NCBI RefSeq assembly: GCF_013415885.1
Contig: NZ_CP058910.1
Span: 930,001 to 994,000, forward strand
Direction of reading: 5' to 3'
DNA: 64,000 nucleotides
From: Halosimplex rubrum
GTDB taxonomy: Archaea; Halobacteriota; Halobacteria; Halobacteriales; Haloarculaceae
The stretch's first letter is position 1, and each line of letters starts with the position of its first letter. The position numbers were made by a program, and so were the translations under genes. Of the stretch, positions 48,657 through 58,403 are shown piece after piece. The notes under the pieces were generated by a model. That model made no database searches and was not told the DNA's origin. It saw nothing but the letters and a program-made list of their open reading frames with translations.

Positions 48657-49472
48657 TCAGTCGGCGGGGACGGCGCAACTCTCCGAGTACTCCACCTCGT
48701 CGACGGAGTCGATGGGGTCGTCGCCGCAGACCGGACAGGAGGGGTTCGGTCGGACGGTGACCTCCTCGAAGGTCATGTCGGCGGCGTCGTAGACGACCAT
48801 CCGGCCGTCCAGCGACTCGCCCACGCCGACGAACTGTTTGACGGTCTCGGTGGCCTGGATGGCGCCGACCGTACCCGGGAGGACGCCGAGCACGCCCGTC
48901 GTCGCGCAGTCGGGGACGGCGCCCTCGGGCGGCGCCTCGGGGAACAGACAGCGGTAACACGGCCCTTCGCCGGTGAAGGCGGTCACCTGGCCCTCGAAGC
49001 GGTAGATGGCCCCGTGGACGAAGGGGACGCCGGCGAGCGTGCAGTAGTCGTTGATCAGGAATCGAGTCGGGAAGTTGTCCGAGGCGTCGACGACGAAGTC
49101 GTAGCCGTCGACGAGGTCGGCGACGGTGTCGGGCGAGACGGCGACCTCGTGAGGTTCGGCGGTCACGTCGGGGTTCAGCTCGCGGACGAACTCGGCAGCG
49201 CTGTCGACCTTGGGGCGGCCCACGTCGTTGTCCCCGTGGACGACCTGGCGCTGGAGGTTGGAGCGCTCGACGGTGTCGTGGTCGGCAATCCCGATGGTAC
49301 CGACGCCGGCGGCGGCGAGGTACTGGAGGACTGGCGAGCCCAGTCCGCCGGCGCCGACGACCAGCACCGCGGCGTCGAGCAGGCTCGCCTGGCCCTCGGG
49401 TCCCACCTCGTCCATGATGATGTGCCGGGAGTACCGGTCGAGTTGCTCGGGGTCGAGATCCGGCCCTGCCAT
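48657..49472 (-). CDS. ubaA: UbaA-type E1 ubiquitin-like activating / sulfur-transfer enzyme
   Basis: The 271-aa MoeB/ThiF/HesA protein starts MAGPDLDPEQLDRYSRHIIMDEVG. The ATP/Rossmann loop is VLVVGAGGLGSPVLQYLAAAGVG. The catalytic region is FVVDASDNFPTRFLIN with YCTLAGVPFVHG. Zinc cysteines are GPCYRCLFP and NPSCPVCG. The active-site cysteine region is VPDCATTGVLGVLPG. It adenylates and thiolates small ubiquitin-like proteins (SAMPs) in haloarchaea and serves tRNA thiolation and molybdopterin synthesis. It links functionally to sulfur supply. Confidence 0.93.
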   Translation of the reverse strand: MAGPDLDPEQLDRYSRHIIMDEVGPEGQASLLDAAVLVVGAGGLGSPVLQYLAAAGVGTIGIADHDTVERSNLQRQVVHGDNDVGRPKVDSAAEFVRELNPDVTAEPHEVAVSPDTVADLVDGYDFVVDASDNFPTRFLINDYCTLAGVPFVHGAIYRFEGQVTAFTGEGPCYRCLFPEAPPEGAVPDCATTGVLGVLPGTVGAIQATETVKQFVGVGESLDGRMVVYDAADMTFEEVTVRPNPSCPVCGDDPIDSVDEVEYSESCAVPAD

Positions 49473-49559
49473 GCCCCCGAGTACCGGGTCGAACGGGTTA
49501 AGCGACGCGCTCTCGTCCACCGACAGAAGACTTATCGGACGGCCGTCACCACTCGGGGT

Positions 49560-50165
49560 ATGGCGCCCTCCACGCCGCTCGTCCGCCCCTCCGAGTACTT
49601 CGGCCGCTACGACCGCCCGTCGATGACCGCCGCGTTCGCGATCGTCCTCGTCCAGGCGACCGGGACCGCCATCGCGATGTGGCTGTTCCTCCAGCGGGTG
49701 GTCGCCCACGTCGACGCCCCGCCCGAGGAGAAAGCGCAGGTCCAGGGCGCCGTGACCGGCGCGATCGTCGGCACCTTCGTCGCCATCTTCGCCGGGTGGT
49801 TGCTGCTCGCCGCCCTGTTACACCTGTTCGTGTGGCTCGCCGGCGGCCGGCGGACGTTCGGGACCACCCTCGCGGTCACCGGCGAGGCCGAGATCGCCGG
49901 GGTCGTCATGCTTCCGGTCACGACCGTCGGGCTGATCGGCCTGCTCGGGCAGGCGCCGAGCGACCCTGCGGCGTTCGTCGACTTCTTCGAGCGGGCGGCC
50001 TCGTTCAGTTCGCCCGTCCTGCTGGTCTCCAGCCTGCTCGGCGCGCTCTGGACGGCCGCGATCCAGGGCTACGGCCTCGCCGTCGCCCACGACCTCCCCG
50101 TCGAGAAGATGCTCGCGCTCGCGTTCGGTATCGGTATCCTCGGGTTCCTGCTGAACCTGGTCTGA
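49560..50165 (+). CDS. YIP1-family membrane protein
   Basis: The 201-aa protein has five helices. The Yip1/YIP1 pattern is LVRPSEYFGRYDRPSMTAAFAIVLVQATGTA at the N-terminus, then GWLLLAALLHLFVWLAGGRRTFGTTLAVTGEAEIAGVV and the closing GLAVAHDLPVEKMLALAFGIGILGF. In archaea these small integral membrane proteins have no defined function. ATG at 49560 fits the start (MAPSTPLVRP) better than upstream in-frame codons. It is divergent from ubaA, with 87 nt between. Confidence 0.85.
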   Translation: MAPSTPLVRPSEYFGRYDRPSMTAAFAIVLVQATGTAIAMWLFLQRVVAHVDAPPEEKAQVQGAVTGAIVGTFVAIFAGWLLLAALLHLFVWLAGGRRTFGTTLAVTGEAEIAGVVMLPVTTVGLIGLLGQAPSDPAAFVDFFERAASFSSPVLLVSSLLGALWTAAIQGYGLAVAHDLPVEKMLALAFGIGILGFLLNLV

Positions 50166-50206
50166 ACGCTGATCGGGTCCGGCCGGCGGGGTCGGCCCGC
50201 GGCCGC

Positions 50207-51178
50207 TCACCCGTCGATCAGCCGGTCCATCTCGCGGTTGATGTCGCTCACCTGGTCGGTCTGGTCGTCGGCCTCCTCGGCGATGTCGGCGGTCGAACCG
50301 GCGATCTCCTCGGCGGCACCGGTGGCCTGGTCGACCATGCTTGCCACCTCCTCGGTGGAGGCGGCCTGTTCGTCGGTGGCCGCGGCGACCTCCTGGATGC
50401 CGTCGTTGACCTCCTCGACGGCCCGGTGGATGTCCTCCAGCACCTCGATGGCGTCCTCGACCATGTCGATGCCGCGCTCGATCTGCTCGCTGGACTCCTC
50501 GATGGTCTCGACGGCGTTGCTCGTGTCGTTCTGGATGCCCGCCACCATCTCCTCGATCGTCCCGGCCTGGGACTGGGACTCCTCCGCGAGGCTCTTGACC
50601 TCGTCGGCGACGACGGCGAACCCTTCGCCGGCCTCGCCGGCGCGAGCGGCCTCGATGGAGGCGTTGAGCGCGAGCATGTTCGTCTGGTCGGCGATGTCGT
50701 TGATCACCTCGACGATCTCGTCGACCTCGCCGACGCTGTTCTGGATGGTCAGCACGTCGTCGGCGACGCTCTCCGACGCGTCGTGGATGTCCTCCATCGC
50801 ATCGGAGATGTCGGTCGCCGACTCCCGTCCGTCCTCCGCGAGTTCCCGCGCCGTGGCGCTGGCCGAGGAGACCTCCTCCGAGGAGGAGGCGATCTCCTCG
50901 ACGGCGGCGCTGAGGTTCGACACCTCGTCGGCCACTTGAGACATTCCTTCGTGCTGCTCGGCGGCGTGTTCGCGGATCGCGTCGATCTCCTCGGCGATCC
51001 CGATCGAGGAGTCCTGTAGCTCCGCCAGCGAGGTCTGGATCTCGCTGGCCGCCGCCGAGTCGTACCCCTGGTTCCGGTCGATCCCTTCGCCGATCTCCTC
51101 GTCGATGTCCTTCTCGATGTCCTCGTCGAGTCCGCTCTCGGCCGCCAGATCTGTGGTCTCGTTACCGGTTCCTGCCAT
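50207..51178 (-). CDS. Soluble methyl-accepting chemotaxis transducer
   Basis: The 323-aa, all-helical coiled-coil protein lacks transmembrane helices and any recognisable sensor domain. The MCP signalling tip is strictly conserved: INDIADQTNMLALNASIEAARAGEAGEGFAVVADEVKSLAEES. Methylation-type regions flank it (AVEEIASSSEEVSSAS and AATDEQAASTEEVASMV). The N-terminal 75 residues are acidic and short, so the signal must come from a partner. It couples to CheA/CheW in motility or another output. Confidence 0.94.
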   Translation of the reverse strand: MAGTGNETTDLAAESGLDEDIEKDIDEEIGEGIDRNQGYDSAAASEIQTSLAELQDSSIGIAEEIDAIREHAAEQHEGMSQVADEVSNLSAAVEEIASSSEEVSSASATARELAEDGRESATDISDAMEDIHDASESVADDVLTIQNSVGEVDEIVEVINDIADQTNMLALNASIEAARAGEAGEGFAVVADEVKSLAEESQSQAGTIEEMVAGIQNDTSNAVETIEESSEQIERGIDMVEDAIEVLEDIHRAVEEVNDGIQEVAAATDEQAASTEEVASMVDQATGAAEEIAGSTADIAEEADDQTDQVSDINREMDRLIDG

Positions 51179-51283
51179 GCTATCGGAGCGGAGGAACAGT
51201 CCGGCAAAAGCGTTCGCCCGCGATTCTCCCGCGTGAGAACGCCAGTGGAACCGAGTCGATACGACGCCGGTCGATCGCGGACC

Positions 51284-52804
51284 TCAGAGGTCGTAGAGGT
51301 CGCCGAACTTCGACTCCGCGTAGTCGAGGAAGTAGTCGGCGGTGAAGCCCTCGCCGGTCGCCTCGGCGACGAGGTCGTCGGTCTCGTAGCGACAGCCGTG
51401 GCGGTGGACGTTCTCGGTGAGCCACTCGCCCAGCGGGTCGAACTCGCCGGCCCGGACCTTCCCGTCCAGGTCGTCGATGGCCGCCTCGGCGCTGGCGTAC
51501 AGCTGGGCCGCGAGGACGCTCCCCAGCGAGTACGTCGGGAAGTAGCCCAGCGAGCCGTGGGTCCAGTGGATGTCCTGCAGACAGCCCTCGCTGTCGGTCT
51601 CGGGCCGCACGCCGAGGTACTCCTCCATCTTGTCGTTCCACACGCCCGGCACCTCCTCGACGTCCAGGTCCCCGGAGATGAGATCCCGCTCGATCTCGAA
51701 CCGGAGGATGATGTGCATGTGGTAGGTGAGCTCGTCCGCTTCGACGCGGATGCGGTTGTCGGGGTAGATCCGGTTGGCGGCCTCGTAGAACTCGCGGGGC
51801 GAAGCGTCGGTCCCCAGTCTCTCGTTGACGGTGTCGGTGAAGTTGTCCCAGAAGGGGCGCGAGCGGCCGACGTGGTTCTCCCAGAGCCGGGACTGGGACT
51901 CGTGGACGGTCAGGTCACGGGACTGGCCCAGCGGCGTCCCGTAGTGTTCGCGCGGCAGGCCCTGGGTGTAGGTGGCGTGGCCGAACTCGTGGATCGTCGA
52001 GCCGATGGCGCCCATCGGGTCGGCGGGGTCGAACCGCGTCGTCACGCGGGCGTCGAACTGCGTCCCCGTCGAGAACGGGTGGGCCGCGGTGTCGAGCCGT
52101 CCGTGCTCCCAGTCGTAACCCAGCTCGTCCAGCGCCGCCCGCACGGTCTCCTCCTGGGCGTCCTCGCCGTACTCGCCGCCGGCGAACGGGTCGGCCAGGT
52201 CCGCGTCGCTGTCCTCGATCTCGTCGATCAGCGGGACGAGTTCGTCGCGCAGCCGTTCGAGCACCCGCTCGGCCGTATCGAGGCCCAGATAGGGTTCGTA
52301 CTCCTCGAACAGCACTTCGTACGGATCGCGGTCGGGGTCGATCGCCTCGGCGTAGTCCCGTTTGAGCTCGATCATCGTCTCCAGGGTCGGGGCGAAGGCG
52401 TCGAAGTCGTCCTCGGCCTTGGCCTCCTCCCAGACCGGCAGGGCGTTCGACGCCGTCTCGGAGATCTCCGTCACCAACTGTTCTGGCACCTCGACGGCCC
52501 GGTCGTGCTCGCGGCGGACCTCGCGGACGACGGCCTCCCGGCCGCCCGACAGATCGGCGTCGTCGAGGGCGTCGAGCCACTCGCCGACCCGCTCGTCGGT
52601 CAGCTTCTCGTGGGTGACCGCCGACAGCGCCGAGGACTGCTTCGAGCGGGCTGGCGTGCCGCCCTCGGGCATCGTCACCTGCTGGTCCCAGCCCAGCACC
52701 CCGCCGGCGTCGTTGAGGTAGGTCAGTTGCTTCACGTGCTCCTCGAAGGCCGGGTAGGGCTCCGGTGCGGACTCGGGCTCCGACTCGGGGGATTCCGTCG
52801 TCAT
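51284..52804 (-). CDS. M32-family metallocarboxypeptidase
   Basis: The protein is about 506 aa. The zinc site is H-E-F-G-H in STIHEFGHATYTQGLP (about residues 270-276), with the downstream E in HESQSRLWENHVGRS. Other family marks are VLGWDQQVTMPEGGTPARSKQ near the N-terminus and YFPTYSLGSVLAAQLY. Hydrolyses C-terminal residues of peptides in the cytoplasm. The usual M32 length is about 500. ATG at 52804 follows a GTG at 52807; either may be used. Confidence 0.96.
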   Translation of the reverse strand: MTTESPESEPESAPEPYPAFEEHVKQLTYLNDAGGVLGWDQQVTMPEGGTPARSKQSSALSAVTHEKLTDERVGEWLDALDDADLSGGREAVVREVRREHDRAVEVPEQLVTEISETASNALPVWEEAKAEDDFDAFAPTLETMIELKRDYAEAIDPDRDPYEVLFEEYEPYLGLDTAERVLERLRDELVPLIDEIEDSDADLADPFAGGEYGEDAQEETVRAALDELGYDWEHGRLDTAAHPFSTGTQFDARVTTRFDPADPMGAIGSTIHEFGHATYTQGLPREHYGTPLGQSRDLTVHESQSRLWENHVGRSRPFWDNFTDTVNERLGTDASPREFYEAANRIYPDNRIRVEADELTYHMHIILRFEIERDLISGDLDVEEVPGVWNDKMEEYLGVRPETDSEGCLQDIHWTHGSLGYFPTYSLGSVLAAQLYASAEAAIDDLDGKVRAGEFDPLGEWLTENVHRHGCRYETDDLVAEATGEGFTADYFLDYAESKFGDLYDL

Positions 52805-52919
52805 CACCCCACGGTAACGGCCCTGTCCGTATCAAAACACGGGTGATCTGCCGGCCGGCGCGACCGACCGGTCGGCCGGCGACTCGGCGCTTCGGTCGCG
52901 CCCGTACGGACGGCTCGCA

Positions 52920-53576
52920 CTACTCGCCGGCGACGAATCCGGAGAAGACGCGCGACTCGATCTTCCGGAGGTGTTCGCCGACGGTGGCGGGCGACACGTC
53001 CAGATCCGCGGCCAGGTCGTCGTGGGTCGCCTCGCGGGGGTTCTCGTAGTAGCCGGCCCGCACCGCCGTCTCCAGCACCTCCCGCTGGCGGGCGGTCAGC
53101 CGACCGAACAGCTGGCGGACGCCGGGGTCGTACTCCCCGGTCTCGACGACTTCGACGCTCACTTCCTCGGGGATGCCGTCGAACGCGCCGGCGAACGCGG
53201 AGGCGTCGCCGACGAGCGTGACGACGGTCGCGCCGTCCGGTTCGGACTCGATGGGCATCTCGACGATCAGCTCCGAGCTGCGTCGGTACTGCATGAGCCG
53301 CCGTATCAGGTCGTCCAGCTCGAAGTGCGCGTACGCGAACCCCCGGTCGGCGCCCGTCGTCGTGTACTCGATGACGTGCGGCGACTCGCCGAGGATCTCG
53401 CTGTAGCGGTCGAGCCCCGACCGGATCTCCGACAGCGAGACGCCCGTGTCGCCGTCGATCAGCTCCAGCTGGTGGATCGGCCCCGTCGTGACCGCCGGCT
53501 CGTCGGCCACGACCGCGCTCAGCGGGTGGAACGCTTCGCCTTCGACGTGGGTCACCCGCACCGTCACGTAGCGCAT
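52920..53576 (-). CDS. Bacterio-opsin-activator-type HTH_10 regulator
   Basis: The 218-aa protein has a BAT-type ligand/association domain (about 1-150: MRYVTVRVTHVEGEAFHPLS ... YTTTGADRGFAYAHFELDD). The C-terminal HTH_10 domain (about 160-215) has LTARQREVLETAVRAGYYENPREATHDDLAADLDVSPATVGEHLRKIE. It is a single-input DNA-binding regulator; the signal and targets are unknown. ATG at 53576 gives a compact family-length protein. A long in-frame extension upstream is of random composition. Confidence 0.92.
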   Translation of the reverse strand: MRYVTVRVTHVEGEAFHPLSAVVADEPAVTTGPIHQLELIDGDTGVSLSEIRSGLDRYSEILGESPHVIEYTTTGADRGFAYAHFELDDLIRRLMQYRRSSELIVEMPIESEPDGATVVTLVGDASAFAGAFDGIPEEVSVEVVETGEYDPGVRQLFGRLTARQREVLETAVRAGYYENPREATHDDLAADLDVSPATVGEHLRKIESRVFSGFVAGE

Positions 53577-53778
53577 ACCGACCACCAGACGCCCCCGACG
53601 GAAAACATTCACGTATAAACCCACCTCGTATGACTGGCAACAGCGATAGGGGGGAAGAGTCCCAACCGACTGCTGCTGGACGGGCACGGTCACGGCGGTC
53701 CCGGGCGCTCGTCCCACGTCGCCCTGAATCACTCTCCCTCTCCCGGGCCCGTCGTTCCCTCGCTGACGCCACCCGCGC
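53577..53778. other. Intergenic region, nothing recognised
   Basis: The roughly 200 nt between the HTH_10 regulator and the next minus-strand gene show no RNA, repeat or plausible small gene. Confidence 0.5.
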
Positions 53779-54561
53779 TCAGCGGTCCGCCGTCTCGTAC
53801 TCGCGCTCGTGACCCCGCTCGCCAGCCGCGGCGTCGTCGCGGTCGCTCCGGTCGTCGCGACTCTCGACGGCGTCCGCCCGGTCGGCGGGCCCCCGTTTCG
53901 GGTCGACGCCGTCCACCTCGCCCTCGTCACCGCCGAGTTCGAGGGTGAGCGGGCGGGCGATCCGTCGGGCCAGCCCGGCGAGCCGCCCCGTCAGTCCCCC
54001 GTCGTCGGGGTCGACGGCGCGGAGCGCGCTGCCCTCGCGGACGACGACGCCCCGGGACCGGAGCTTCGCGACCGCCGCGTCGATGGCCTCGTCGTCGGCG
54101 TCGAGCGCCTCGCACAGTTCCCGTCGCGTCCGCGGGCCGTCGTCGAGGGCCTCGCGGACCCGCCGGCCGACGTAGTCGTGGTACACCTCGCGGCCGGTGG
54201 GCTGGCTCTCGGTCGCGCCCTCGTGGCGGACCGTCTGGACGGCGTCGAGGACGAACCAGGCGCCCACGAGCAGGAACGCGACCGGGAGCGCGGCGACGTT
54301 CGGATCGCCCAGCAGGGCCATCGCGGCGCCGCCGACCAGCGCGTAGACGCCGAACCCCGCGTTCCTGACCGACTGGCGCACGTCGTACACGTCGGTGACG
54401 AGTTCGGACAGCCCGAAGATCCCCATCGAGACGGTCGTCGTGACGAACTGCGCGGGGGAGGGGTCGAGGAGGTAGTAGAGCACGCCGCCGGCGACGAGCC
54501 ACTGGGCGACCGCCCTGAGCGTCACCTGCTCCCGGAGGGCCTCGCGGAGGGTCGCTGCCAT
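53779..54561 (-). CDS. Membrane protein with C-terminal winged-helix-like region
   Basis: The 260-aa protein has four hydrophobic helices (about 18-30, 36-55, 70-85 and 90-110: VAQWLVAGGVLYYLLDPSPAQFVTTT and LPVAFLLVGAWFVLDAV). A soluble wHTH-like domain follows (about 130-185: YVGRRVREALDDGPRTRRELCEALDADDEAIDAAVAKLRSRGVV). A disordered, highly charged tail ends it. Possibly a membrane-tethered DNA-binding protein; family not recognised. It is on the same strand upstream of the HTH_10 regulator. Confidence 0.75.
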   Translation of the reverse strand: MAATLREALREQVTLRAVAQWLVAGGVLYYLLDPSPAQFVTTTVSMGIFGLSELVTDVYDVRQSVRNAGFGVYALVGGAAMALLGDPNVAALPVAFLLVGAWFVLDAVQTVRHEGATESQPTGREVYHDYVGRRVREALDDGPRTRRELCEALDADDEAIDAAVAKLRSRGVVVREGSALRAVDPDDGGLTGRLAGLARRIARPLTLELGGDEGEVDGVDPKRGPADRADAVESRDDRSDRDDAAAGERGHEREYETADR

Positions 54562-54694
54562 CGGCGTCGTGTTCGCCCACCGAACGGATAGACTCGTCGG
54601 AGTCCGCCCCGCGTCAGTCGTCGGCGCTGGTCGCGCCGCCCGCGGCGTCGCGGCTCGCGGGTCACTTCGTTCCCCGCTCGCTCCACCGAGGCGC

Positions 54695-56083
54695 TCACTC
54701 AGTTCGCGCCTCGCTCTCCAGCCACTCCGGGTCGACCAGCGGCGTCCCGTCGGCCGCCGGGCCGAGCTGTGGCCCGTGGGGCCCGTCCTCGGGGTCGAGG
54801 CGGCGGCGCTGGCGGTAGTCCGTCGACCGCTCGACGGGGACCCGGCCGATGGCGTCGATCATCTCGACGTACTCGTCGAACGAGCGGACCTCGCCGTAGG
54901 CCCCGCCAGCCCGCTTGGTGATCTCCTCGCTCAGGATGGTGCCCATGAAGTCGTCGGCGCCACACGAGAGCATCTTCAGTCCCTGTTCGTCGCCGTACTT
55001 CACCCACGACGACTGGACGTGTTCGACGTTGTCGAGGAAGAGCCGCGAGACCGCGATCAGCAACTCGTCCTCGTCGGTCGTCGCCCCCGTCTCGACCATC
55101 CCCTCCTCGTAGAGCGGGGTCTCTTGATGGACGAAGGATAGGGGGACGAACTCCGTGATCGCGTCGGTCCGCTCCTGAAGCTCGCGGATCCGTTTCAGGT
55201 GCAGCACTCTGTGCATCTCGTTCTCGACGTGGCCGTACATGATCGTCGCGGTCACGTCGAGGCCGACGTTGGCGGCGGCCTCCATCGCCTCGAGCCACTC
55301 GTCGGTGCCGATCTTCCCGGGGCAGATCACCTCTCGGACCTCGTCGACGAGGATCTCCGCCGCGGTGCCGGGCACCGAGTCCAGTCCCGCGGCCTGCAGG
55401 CGGCCGTACACCTCCTCGTAGGACCAGTCGGTGCCGCGACGGCCGTGATAGGCCTCCTCGGGCGTCATCGAGTGGACGTGGACGCCGTCGACGCTCATCG
55501 CGTCGATCTGCTCGCAGTAGGTGCCCGGGTCCACGTCGTACTCCGCGGGCGACCGGTAGTTCAGGTCGCCCCGGTCGCTCGATTCGAGGACCTCGCGGTG
55601 CTCGTCGTCGAGCGCGAACGCCGGGTGCAGGCCCGAGACGGAGGTGACCTCGTAGATGCCGCGTTCGACGGCCTCGCGGACGATATCCCGGGACTCGGCG
55701 GGCCGCTTGGTGAACCCGCCGTGGGACTCGTCGTTGGCCGAGCGGAACCGCTCGGAGCGGTCCTTGAAGTTACAGAACAGACAACCGGTGTTGCAGGCGG
55801 TCGTGACGTTGTTGTTGAGGTTGGCGACGAAGGTCACTTCCTCCCCGACGACCTCGGCCCGGCGCCGGTCGGCCGCTTCGAGGACGAGTTCCTTCCGTTC
55901 GCGGTCGATCCCGGGGCTCCCGGTGCCCGTCGTCAGCAGCTCGACGCCGTCGTCGACGGAGAGGCGCTCGCCGTCCCGGGCTTTCGCCAGCGCGGTCTCG
56001 AACGACCCGTCGGTCTCGGGGACGCGGTCGAACCCGAACTCCCCTCTGGGCACATTCGGCCGCGACTCGCCGACGCCTGTCAT
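54695..56083 (-). CDS. cofH: FO synthase subunit CofH (coenzyme F420 biosynthesis)
   Basis: The 462-aa radical-SAM enzyme has the 4Fe-4S triad C-x3-C-x2-C in TTACNTGCLFCNFKDRSE. ESRDIVREAVERGIYEVTSVSGLHPAFALDD and MSVDGVHVHSMTPEEAYHGRRG are typical of CofH, and LHLKRIRELQERTDAITEFVPLSFVH is typical of the CofG/CofH group. With CofG it makes the deazaflavin FO from tyrosine and diaminouracil. CofG is not in the window. Length and core are normal. Confidence 0.95.
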   Translation of the reverse strand: MTGVGESRPNVPRGEFGFDRVPETDGSFETALAKARDGERLSVDDGVELLTTGTGSPGIDRERKELVLEAADRRRAEVVGEEVTFVANLNNNVTTACNTGCLFCNFKDRSERFRSANDESHGGFTKRPAESRDIVREAVERGIYEVTSVSGLHPAFALDDEHREVLESSDRGDLNYRSPAEYDVDPGTYCEQIDAMSVDGVHVHSMTPEEAYHGRRGTDWSYEEVYGRLQAAGLDSVPGTAAEILVDEVREVICPGKIGTDEWLEAMEAAANVGLDVTATIMYGHVENEMHRVLHLKRIRELQERTDAITEFVPLSFVHQETPLYEEGMVETGATTDEDELLIAVSRLFLDNVEHVQSSWVKYGDEQGLKMLSCGADDFMGTILSEEITKRAGGAYGEVRSFDEYVEMIDAIGRVPVERSTDYRQRRRLDPEDGPHGPQLGPAADGTPLVDPEWLESEARTE

Positions 56084-56171
56084 TGCACGCTACCACAGCA
56101 TCCACCGGTATAAGCGGCCGGGAACCGGCCGATGGCCCCGCTGTCCGTGACGACGAGGCGTCGACCCTCGG

Positions 56172-57203
56172 TCAGCCGGCGGTGTTCGGCAGGAACGCGA
56201 CCGCGTCGGTGGCCGCCTCCAGGACGACCCAGACGACGAACAGGGCGTAGGCGACCAGCAGAGCCACCGACTCGGGCGTCGAGAGCGCGAGGTCCGTCCG
56301 GAGCGCGGTGAAGAGGAGCACCGTCGCCAGCGTCAGGACGGCGAACATCGGTACGGCGAGTTCGAAGTTGAACGCCCACGTGCCGGCGATCAGGACGCCG
56401 ACCGGGATGGCGACGAGCAGGTCGAAGGTGTTCGATCCGAGGACGTTCGCCAGCGACGCCACCCCGCGGTCGTCCCGGGCGGCGCGGACGCTCACCAGCG
56501 CGTCGGGTAGGCTCGTCGCCGCGGCGGCGACGGTCACGCCCATGATGAACTCGCCGACGCCGACCGCGGCCCCGATCGCCTCCACCGCTCCGACGAGTTC
56601 GTGGACCGCCACGAGGATCACGGCGAGTCCCGCGAGCAGGTAGGCCCACTGGCGCCGGGCGTCGATCCCGTCCGCGGCGTCGGGGTCGGCGACGTGGTCG
56701 GCGGTGTCCTGAGCCTGGATGAAGATGTAGAGTCCGTACAGCGCCAGCGGGATGGCCGCCAGCGAGCGGTTCATCTCCCCCGAGATGAACTCGGTCCCGT
56801 CGACCGGATAGTAGATGACCGCCATCGCGAAGGTGATCACCAGCGCCGACACCGCCAGCATGTAGAACTGCGCCTCCTTGTAGACGAGCGTCCGGTTGGC
56901 CTCGATGTCCTCCCCCGTCGAGATACCCGCGACCGCGGGGATCACGAGGACGTTGAAGATCGCCGACCCGACGATCGCGCCGGTCCCGAGCCCGAGCGCG
57001 CCGCCGAGCGCCGAGACCACCACCGTCGCCAGCTCGGGAAAACTCGACCCGACTGCCGCGACGATCGACCCTTGGACGACCTGCGGGAGCCCGTAGTACT
57101 CCGAGAGTCGTTCGCTCGCCGACTCGAGCCAGGAACTGCCGAGCCAGACGGCACCGGTCGTGACGACGACGATACCGACGGCCAGCCCGACGGATTCGAC
57201 CAT
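56172..57203 (-). CDS. Sodium/calcium exchanger-type cation antiporter (CaCA)
   Basis: The 343-aa membrane protein has ten helices in two inverted halves. The alpha-1 repeat is QGSIVAAVGSSFPELATVVVSALGG and the alpha-2 repeat is IMGVTVAAAATSLPDALVSVRAAR, the GxSxPE / TSLPD signatures of Na+/Ca2+ exchangers. A central cytoplasmic loop (about 170-195) is acidic. Extrudes Ca2+ or another cation against Na+, reasonable in a halophile. ATG at 57203 (MVESVGLAVG) is chosen over in-frame upstream codons. Confidence 0.92.
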   Translation of the reverse strand: MVESVGLAVGIVVVTTGAVWLGSSWLESASERLSEYYGLPQVVQGSIVAAVGSSFPELATVVVSALGGALGLGTGAIVGSAIFNVLVIPAVAGISTGEDIEANRTLVYKEAQFYMLAVSALVITFAMAVIYYPVDGTEFISGEMNRSLAAIPLALYGLYIFIQAQDTADHVADPDAADGIDARRQWAYLLAGLAVILVAVHELVGAVEAIGAAVGVGEFIMGVTVAAAATSLPDALVSVRAARDDRGVASLANVLGSNTFDLLVAIPVGVLIAGTWAFNFELAVPMFAVLTLATVLLFTALRTDLALSTPESVALLVAYALFVVWVVLEAATDAVAFLPNTAG

Positions 57204-57334
57204 CGGGCGCAACTGTCGGCCCGACCCGCATAGACGTTTGGGCGGCCGGCCGGGCTCCCGGCGAGGCCGGAGCGCCGCGACGGCGCGGCCGCGAGTGAGA
57301 AACGACTTTGCCGCGGGGGCGAGAGGCTCCGGCA

Positions 57335-58387
57335 ATGACCTCTGTGAAGGAGTTCCGGGTGGGCGAGCCCGCCGCGGCCGACGAGCTGGGCCGCGGCGCG
57401 TTCGTCTTCACCGACGACTACTCGGTGTTCGACTGGGGGAAGATGCCCGACGAGATCCCCGACAAGGGGTGTTCGCTCTGCACGATGGGCGCGTATAACT
57501 TCGAACTGCTCGAATCCGAAGGGGTGCCCACCCACTACGAGGGCGTCGCCACCGACGCGACCGACGGCGCCGTCTCGCTCGACGAGGCGCTCGACTCCGG
57601 CGCGGCGCCCCGCGAGATGGTCATCGAACTCACGCAGGTGCCCGACCTCCCCTTCGAGGGCGACGACACCGAGGACCCCAGCGGCTACGACTACGACGCA
57701 TACCACGCCGACGCCGGCGAGAACTACCTCGTCCCGCTGGAGATCGTCTTCCGAAACCGCGTCCCCGTCGGCTCCTCGCTCCGCAAACGCACCGACCCCG
57801 CCGACCACGGCCTCGACTTCGACGCCTGGCCCGACGAGGCGGTCGACCTGGACGACCCCGTCGTCGAGTTCTCCACCAAGTACGAGGAACAGGACCGCTA
57901 TCTCTCCCGCGCGGAGGCCGACCGCATCGCCGGGTCGGCCGATGTCGCCGACCTCGAATCGGTCGCCCGCGAAGTCAACCGACTCGTCACCGACCGCGCC
58001 GCCGACGCCGGGCTGACCCACGAGGACGGCAAGATCGAGTGTCTGTACTACGAGGGCGAGATCCGCGTCGCCGACGTGGTCGGTACCTTCGACGAGAACC
58101 GCTTCGCCTACGGCGACCAGCAGGTCTCGAAGGAGGTCGTCCGCCAGTATCACAAGCGCACCCAGCCCGAGTGGGTCGAGGCGGTCTCCGCGGCCAAGGC
58201 CGAGGCCGACGAGCGCGGCGTCGCCGACTGGAAGTCGCTGTGCGAACGCGAACCGGAACCGCTCGACGAGCGCGTCGTCGCCGCCGCCCGCGATCTGTAC
58301 TGTGCCGGCACGAACGCCTACGTCGGCCGCGAGGTCTTCGATGCGCCCTCCCTCGACGCGGCGGTCGAGAGCGTCCGGGACCTCTGA
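57335..58387 (+). CDS. purC: SAICAR synthetase (phosphoribosylaminoimidazole-succinocarboxamide synthase)
   Basis: The 350-aa enzyme starts [42 protein letters not shown], the SAICAR synthetase ATP-binding beginning. [20 protein letters not shown] is the CAIR-binding signature and [13 protein letters not shown] a later ATP-grasp-like element. It is longer than bacterial PurC (about 240) because of acidic archaeal insertions. It catalyses step 7 of purine synthesis. The start matches the family. Other purine genes (purU, purS, purQ) follow within 5 kb. Confidence 0.94.
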   Translation: MTSVKEFRVGEPAAADELGRGAFVFTDDYSVFDWGKMPDEIPDKGCSLCTMGAYNFELLESEGVPTHYEGVATDATDGAVSLDEALDSGAAPREMVIELTQVPDLPFEGDDTEDPSGYDYDAYHADAGENYLVPLEIVFRNRVPVGSSLRKRTDPADHGLDFDAWPDEAVDLDDPVVEFSTKYEEQDRYLSRAEADRIAGSADVADLESVAREVNRLVTDRAADAGLTHEDGKIECLYYEGEIRVADVVGTFDENRFAYGDQQVSKEVVRQYHKRTQPEWVEAVSAAKAEADERGVADWKSLCEREPEPLDERVVAAARDLYCAGTNAYVGREVFDAPSLDAAVESVRDL

Positions 58388-58403
58388 CTCCGGCTCGAAA
58401 CCG